Shown here piece by piece: positions 61,411-64,000 of a stretch of 64,000 nt of DNA. Source of the stretch: an uncultured Bacteroidales bacterium. Lineage in GTDB: Bacteria; Bacteroidota; Bacteroidia; Bacteroidales; CAIWKO01. The DNA is taken from assembly GCA_903913285.1 (NCBI GenBank), contig CAIWKO010000010.1, positions 124,001 through 188,000 on the forward strand, read 5' to 3'. Each line of letters opens with the position of its first letter. Positions within the stretch are counted from its first letter, which is position 1. The notes below the pieces were generated by a model that searched no databases, was not told the DNA's origin, and worked only from the letters and a program-made list of their open reading frames with translations. The translations under genes and the position numbers were made by a program.

Positions 61411-61908
61411 CGTTGATTTATTTGTTGTTTGTCGTTTGTTGTTTTTGTTGAGTCGTTTGATGTTTGTTGTTGAGTTGGGGTTCATCACTTCCCATTTCTC
61501 AACTGCGCCTTCAATAACTTCAAAAAGCGTATGACTATCAAAATCCTTCAGGGTTTTCAGATCGTCATACCGTTTCGCATCGCGGGTTTTTAGTTTCTGC
61601 AGCAGATGTTGTGCCTCATACTTCATTTGTCCTTTGGTTACGCTTAGGCGATTCGGTTTAAACTCCTGCCCTATCTTTGTTTTATCGAAATGATAATTTC
61701 GGGCAGATGCTTCATTCCATAGTTCCATCAGATATTGATTAACAGCATCGGGCGGTCGTTCACATTGTTTAAACCGCAGCAGTTGCGGATGCTCTTTATA
61801 GCCTTTGGTGTTGCCTTCCAAAACCTTTTTAGCCAGCAGCGTTTCGCGCCACACGGCAAGCAAGCCTTTTGTATCAAGATATTTCGGATGCAACGACCAG
61901 ATTCTCAT
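60472..61908 (-). CDS. Fusion ORF: pyrimidine-dimer DNA glycosylase joined to a secreted protein
   Basis: 478 codons without a stop. Residues 1-140 are a complete pyrimidine-dimer DNA glycosylase-type domain (MRIWSLHPKYLDTKGLLA, KPNRLSVTKGQ), which starts base-excision repair of UV lesions. Residues 141-166 are a low-complexity linker rich in Asn, Thr and Lys. From 167 a typical signal peptide starts (MKKTFIISTLMLLLAANAMA), which makes no sense inside one protein. Probably two genes that have lost the intervening stop: residues 167-478 would be made from the internal ATG at 61410. Read as a fusion only if the assembly is correct. Confidence 0.7.
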   Translation of the reverse strand: MRIWSLHPKYLDTKGLLAVWRETLLAKKVLEGNTKGYKEHPQLLRFKQCERPPDAVNQYLMELWNEASARNYHFDKTKIGQEFKPNRLSVTKGQMKYEAQHLLQKLKTRDAKRYDDLKTLKDFDSHTLFEVIEGAVEKWEVMNPNSTTNIKRLNKNNKRQTTNKSTMKKTFIISTLMLLLAANAMAQKPIDLQGVRQISKQYATTGEKDELIKQMHDMVLSVNIIVALRQKYADDFTKNPNDSLANELTNAESRIKDVLNFLGSKFPVNQISSMADADINDALTDAKKAKKLKENPDTIASPNWAAANNKLTDARVALGMMKMMKGENDTAVGRIMNHIDVCKASLRNLKNETRALLPALKPFKPLPDIYKGADKDTLEAKVKSLFEKECKKYSVSKVFLVSEDWAHNSPVEWDETSKSYIKADRSSLEVNIVCVKNDEPDAAKAFLVSFWLVKDTKSGKLSDTLLCDDVEEKPIVNQ

Positions 61909-61923
61909 TTATTCTTTGATTCT

Positions 61924-61974
61924 AAAAAAATTGCCACGAATTCACAGAATACCTGAACTGAGAATCGGTGGCAA
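61924..61974 (-). terminator. Terminator of pepT
   Basis: On the minus strand TTGCCACCGATTCTC (61974-61960) pairs with GAATTCGTGGCAA (61943-61931) with small bulges, then TTTTTTT (61930-61924). It lies 28 bases after the pepT stop. Confidence 0.7.
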
Positions 61975-62001
61975 CTTTAGCTTACTTTAGGCACTTCAAA
62001 C

Positions 62002-63231
62002 TTATTTGGTTGAATACAACTCAATGATCTTCAAAATAACTGCAGTGGCTCTTTCCATCGATTCAACGGGCACGTATTCGAACTTGCCGTGGAAATTATG
62101 TCCGCCTGCAAAGATGTTCGGACATGGCAAACCCATATACGACAAACGTGCGCCATCGGTGCCGCCTCTTATCGGAACCACCACGGGTGCAATACCCAGT
62201 TCTTCCATAGCCTGTTTGGCTGTTTCAACCACATGGAACACGGGCAATACCTGTTGTTTCATATTAAAATACTGGTCTTTCAGTTCGAGTTTCAGCACAT
62301 CTTCGCCATAACGTTTGTTCATATACTCCACAACATGGGTGATGAATTTTTTCTTGTGTTCGAACTTTTCTTTGTCGTGGTCGCGGATGATGTATTGCAG
62401 CATAGCATTTTCAACCGTTCCTTCCATTTTCACCAGATGATAGAAACCTTCGTAGCCTTCGGTATGTTCGGGACGTTGATGCACGGGTAACATAGCATTC
62501 ATTTCCATGGCGATCAGCATAGCGTTGAGCATTTTATCTTTGGCATAACCGGGATGTATGTTGCGGCCCTGAACAAATATCTTGGCTCCGGCAGCGTTAA
62601 AGTTTTCATATTCCAGTTCCCCTATTCCGCCGCCGTCGAGGGTATAAGCAAACTCGGCATCGAATTTCTTTACATCAAAAAAGTCGACTCCGCGGCCTAT
62701 TTCTTCATCGGGAGTGAAACCAACTTTAATGGTTCCATGTTTTACTTCGGGATGATGCACCAGATATTCCATGGCAGTCATAATTTCGGCGATACCTGCC
62801 TTATCGTCGGCTCCCAAAAGGGTGTTTCCGTCAGTGGTGATCAGCGTGTTGCCGATATATTCTTTCAGTTCGGGAAATTCGGTGGTGGTGAGCACCAGAT
62901 TCTTCTCTTTGTTTATCACGATATCGTCGCCATAATAGTCACGGACGAAATTAGGATTTTCAACGGCGCCGGGCATATCGGGACTTGTATCCATATGAGC
63001 GATAAAGCCAATGGTAGGGATCTTTTTGTCGGTATTTGCAGGCAGTGTTGCCATCAAATAGCATTTATCATCCAGCGAAATGTCTTTCAGTCCGAGTGAT
63101 TCCAGTTCCTGTTTCAGCACTTTGGCCAGGTTGAATTGTTTTTCGGTGCTGGGAGTTGTTTCGGAGTTTTCGTCCGATTGAGTGTCAATTTTTATGTAAC
63201 GTAAAAAACGTTCTAAAACTTTTTCTTTCAT
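62002..63231 (-). CDS. pepT: Peptidase T (tripeptide aminopeptidase)
   Basis: Cytoplasmic zinc aminopeptidase of the M20 family that releases the N-terminal residue of tripeptides. The start is set at 63231 (MKEKVLERFLRYIKID); an upstream ATG ten codons earlier is part of the spacer. 409 residues. IAHMDTSPD (about 76-84, first zinc His and Asp), LLGADDKAGIAEI (about 138-150), TPDEEIGRGVDF (about 174-185), the metal-binding GRNIHPGYAKD loop, and the C-terminal RGGTDGARLSYMGLPCPNIFAG. Length and motifs are those of PepT. Confidence 0.95.
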   Translation of the reverse strand: MKEKVLERFLRYIKIDTQSDENSETTPSTEKQFNLAKVLKQELESLGLKDISLDDKCYLMATLPANTDKKIPTIGFIAHMDTSPDMPGAVENPNFVRDYYGDDIVINKEKNLVLTTTEFPELKEYIGNTLITTDGNTLLGADDKAGIAEIMTAMEYLVHHPEVKHGTIKVGFTPDEEIGRGVDFFDVKKFDAEFAYTLDGGGIGELEYENFNAAGAKIFVQGRNIHPGYAKDKMLNAMLIAMEMNAMLPVHQRPEHTEGYEGFYHLVKMEGTVENAMLQYIIRDHDKEKFEHKKKFITHVVEYMNKRYGEDVLKLELKDQYFNMKQQVLPVFHVVETAKQAMEELGIAPVVVPIRGGTDGARLSYMGLPCPNIFAGGHNFHGKFEYVPVESMERATAVILKIIELYSTK

Positions 63232-63281
63232 ATTTCTATTGTTTTTTTTATTTCCATTCAAATATTATTTAATATAATGTC

Positions 63282-63418
63282 GTGCCTACGGCACTTTTTT
63301 ATTCTTATTCTGATTTATTACTACCATAATTTCGTACCTACGATACTTATATCAGCCTCGTTAGAGGCGACATTTTGGTAGAAATATCGATAAATACATA
63401 AACAAGCCCCGTAGGGGC
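63282..63418. repeat. Cluster of four small hairpin repeats
   Basis: GTGCC-tac-GGCAC (63282-63294, followed by T6), TCGTA-cc-TACGA (63332-63343), GCCTC-gtta-GAGGC (63355-63368) and GCCCC-gta-GGGGC (63406-63418). The last two both run on into GACATT. The region 63262-63534 otherwise carries no gene. The first hairpin plus its T run could also act as a terminator on the plus strand. Confidence 0.7.
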
Positions 63419-63490
63419 GACATTATAAACAACCTGATAATCTCGTTATTCATAAAATCTGTTATATTAATCGATCTCCAATGTTTATAA

Positions 63491-63524
63491 TAAAAAAGGA
63501 AAGGAATAATTGCTTACCCCTTCC
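63491..63524 (-). terminator. Terminator of the OPT transporter gene
   Basis: On the minus strand GGAAGGG (63524-63518), loop of 13 bases, CCTTTCC (63504-63498) with one G-T pair, then TTTTTTA (63497-63491). It lies about 10 bases after the stop at 63535. Confidence 0.55.
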
Positions 63525-63534
63525 CTGTTAAATG

Positions 63535-64000
63535 TTAATCATTTTCTTTTGCGCGGAACGATTCCCAGATAAAATAGGCTATCAATCCGATGAAGGCAAC
63601 AAATGCAAGTATTTCGGCTATTGCAGTTCCGTTTGCAATTTTATCCCAATGAACCAAGGTCATAGAGTTTTCGTTGCCTGTGAAGAACAACACTATGGCT
63701 CCGAACACACCAAACAAAGCAGCACCCGCAATGAAACCCGAAGCAATTAAAATACCCCGGTTCGAACGGGCTATATTGAGTTTTTCGTTCTTGGTGCTCT
63801 TGTTGAACCAATGATTGAGCAAACCACCAACTACCAGCGGAGTGTTGAGAGGTAGAGGAATGAACATCCCCAAAGCAAATGCAAGCGGAGATATTTTCAA
63901 CCAGTTTAGCAAAATAGAAATAACAGCACCCACCGAAAGCAATACCCAGCTAACGCCGCTTCCCGACATCAACGGTTCGATGATGGCAGCCATAGCATTT
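63535..64000 (-). CDS. OPT-family oligopeptide transporter, 3' part only
   Basis: About 155 residues visible, open to the right window edge (two more codons before the ATG at 63993). It has about four membrane segments and the pattern NAMAAIIEPLMSGSG with ALGMFIPLPLNTPLVVGG (about 40-57) and RGILIASGFIAGAALFGV, as in C-terminal ends of OPT transporters, which import small peptides or metal-chelating peptides by proton symport. The pepT gene lies directly downstream, which suits a peptide-use pair (inference). Confidence 0.85.
   Translation of the reverse strand, partial: NAMAAIIEPLMSGSGVSWVLLSVGAVISILLNWLKISPLAFALGMFIPLPLNTPLVVGGLLNHWFNKSTKNEKLNIARSNRGILIASGFIAGAALFGVFGAIVLFFTGNENSMTLVHWDKIANGTAIAEILAFVAFIGLIAYFIWESFRAKEND

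Noticed and set aside
63535..64000. ATG at 63993 as a real start of the transporter
   Set aside because: The frame stays open to the edge and the family is far longer; treated as truncated.

Overview
The window reads as a chromosomal segment of a member of the Bacteroidota, most like an uncultured anaerobic Bacteroidales-type organism. The evidence is several secreted proteins ending in type IX secretion (T9SS) C-terminal domains, a fused SecDF, a PorE-like OmpA protein, the Bacteroidota promoter form TTTG-N18/19-TAnnTTTG, two-copy intergenic terminators, and a tungsten/molybdenum aldehyde ferredoxin oxidoreductase, which suggests anaerobic metabolism. Base composition is AT-rich, and I saw no rRNA, tRNA or CRISPR array.

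Layout. 1-1673: 3' part of an aldehyde ferredoxin oxidoreductase. 2490-7074: a plus-strand accessory island of unrelated small genes (two paralogous helical proteins, a T9SS protein, a phage-tail-collar-like protein, a frameshifted gene), with hairpin or direct repeats in nearly every spacer. 7561-16681: minus-strand housekeeping block (pyrF, prfA, purM, a PorE-like OmpA protein, secDF). 16873-21026: an FG-GAP T9SS protein, a LOG-family hydrolase, a lipoprotein with a CHU_C-type domain and a small helical protein. 21663-34988: one long, tightly packed minus-strand run from lpdA through asnB, a glycosyltransferase, Wza- and Wzc-like export genes, rfbC, a WecA/MraY-type transferase and a lytic transglycosylase to uvrA; this is an exopolysaccharide locus embedded in housekeeping genes. 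35112-40831: a PHP-domain membrane protein, an exosortase with a small adjacent candidate substrate, and a beta-helix T9SS protein. 40966-46710: a ModE-like regulator, a DDTD-motif protein, a small membrane protein, a lipoprotein, a TonB-dependent receptor and a T9SS protein, probably one metal- or cofactor-uptake operon. 46776-53450: lpxD, efp, dnaE, thioredoxin and a DUF58 protein. 53518-64000: small secreted and membrane proteins, a DNA-glycosylase/secreted-protein fusion ORF, pepT and the end of an OPT transporter.

The most unusual signal is a set of four intergenic arrays (7151-7402, 21181-21537, 36448-36657, 56980-57231). They have four different unit sequences but exactly the same 21-bp period. 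Three of the four touch a member of a loose family of small helical proteins (6349-7074, 20640-21026, 57264-57881) that I do not recognise as having a known function; a fourth member (2490-3236) has instead a long structured leader behind a textbook Bacteroidota promoter. I treat the pairing of 21-bp minisatellite and helical protein as a candidate undescribed system; that is inference from position and pattern only. Other notable items are a degenerate retropepsin-like domain fused to the OmpA protein, the exosortase/PLD-CTERM pair, and the ModE-linked TonB operon.
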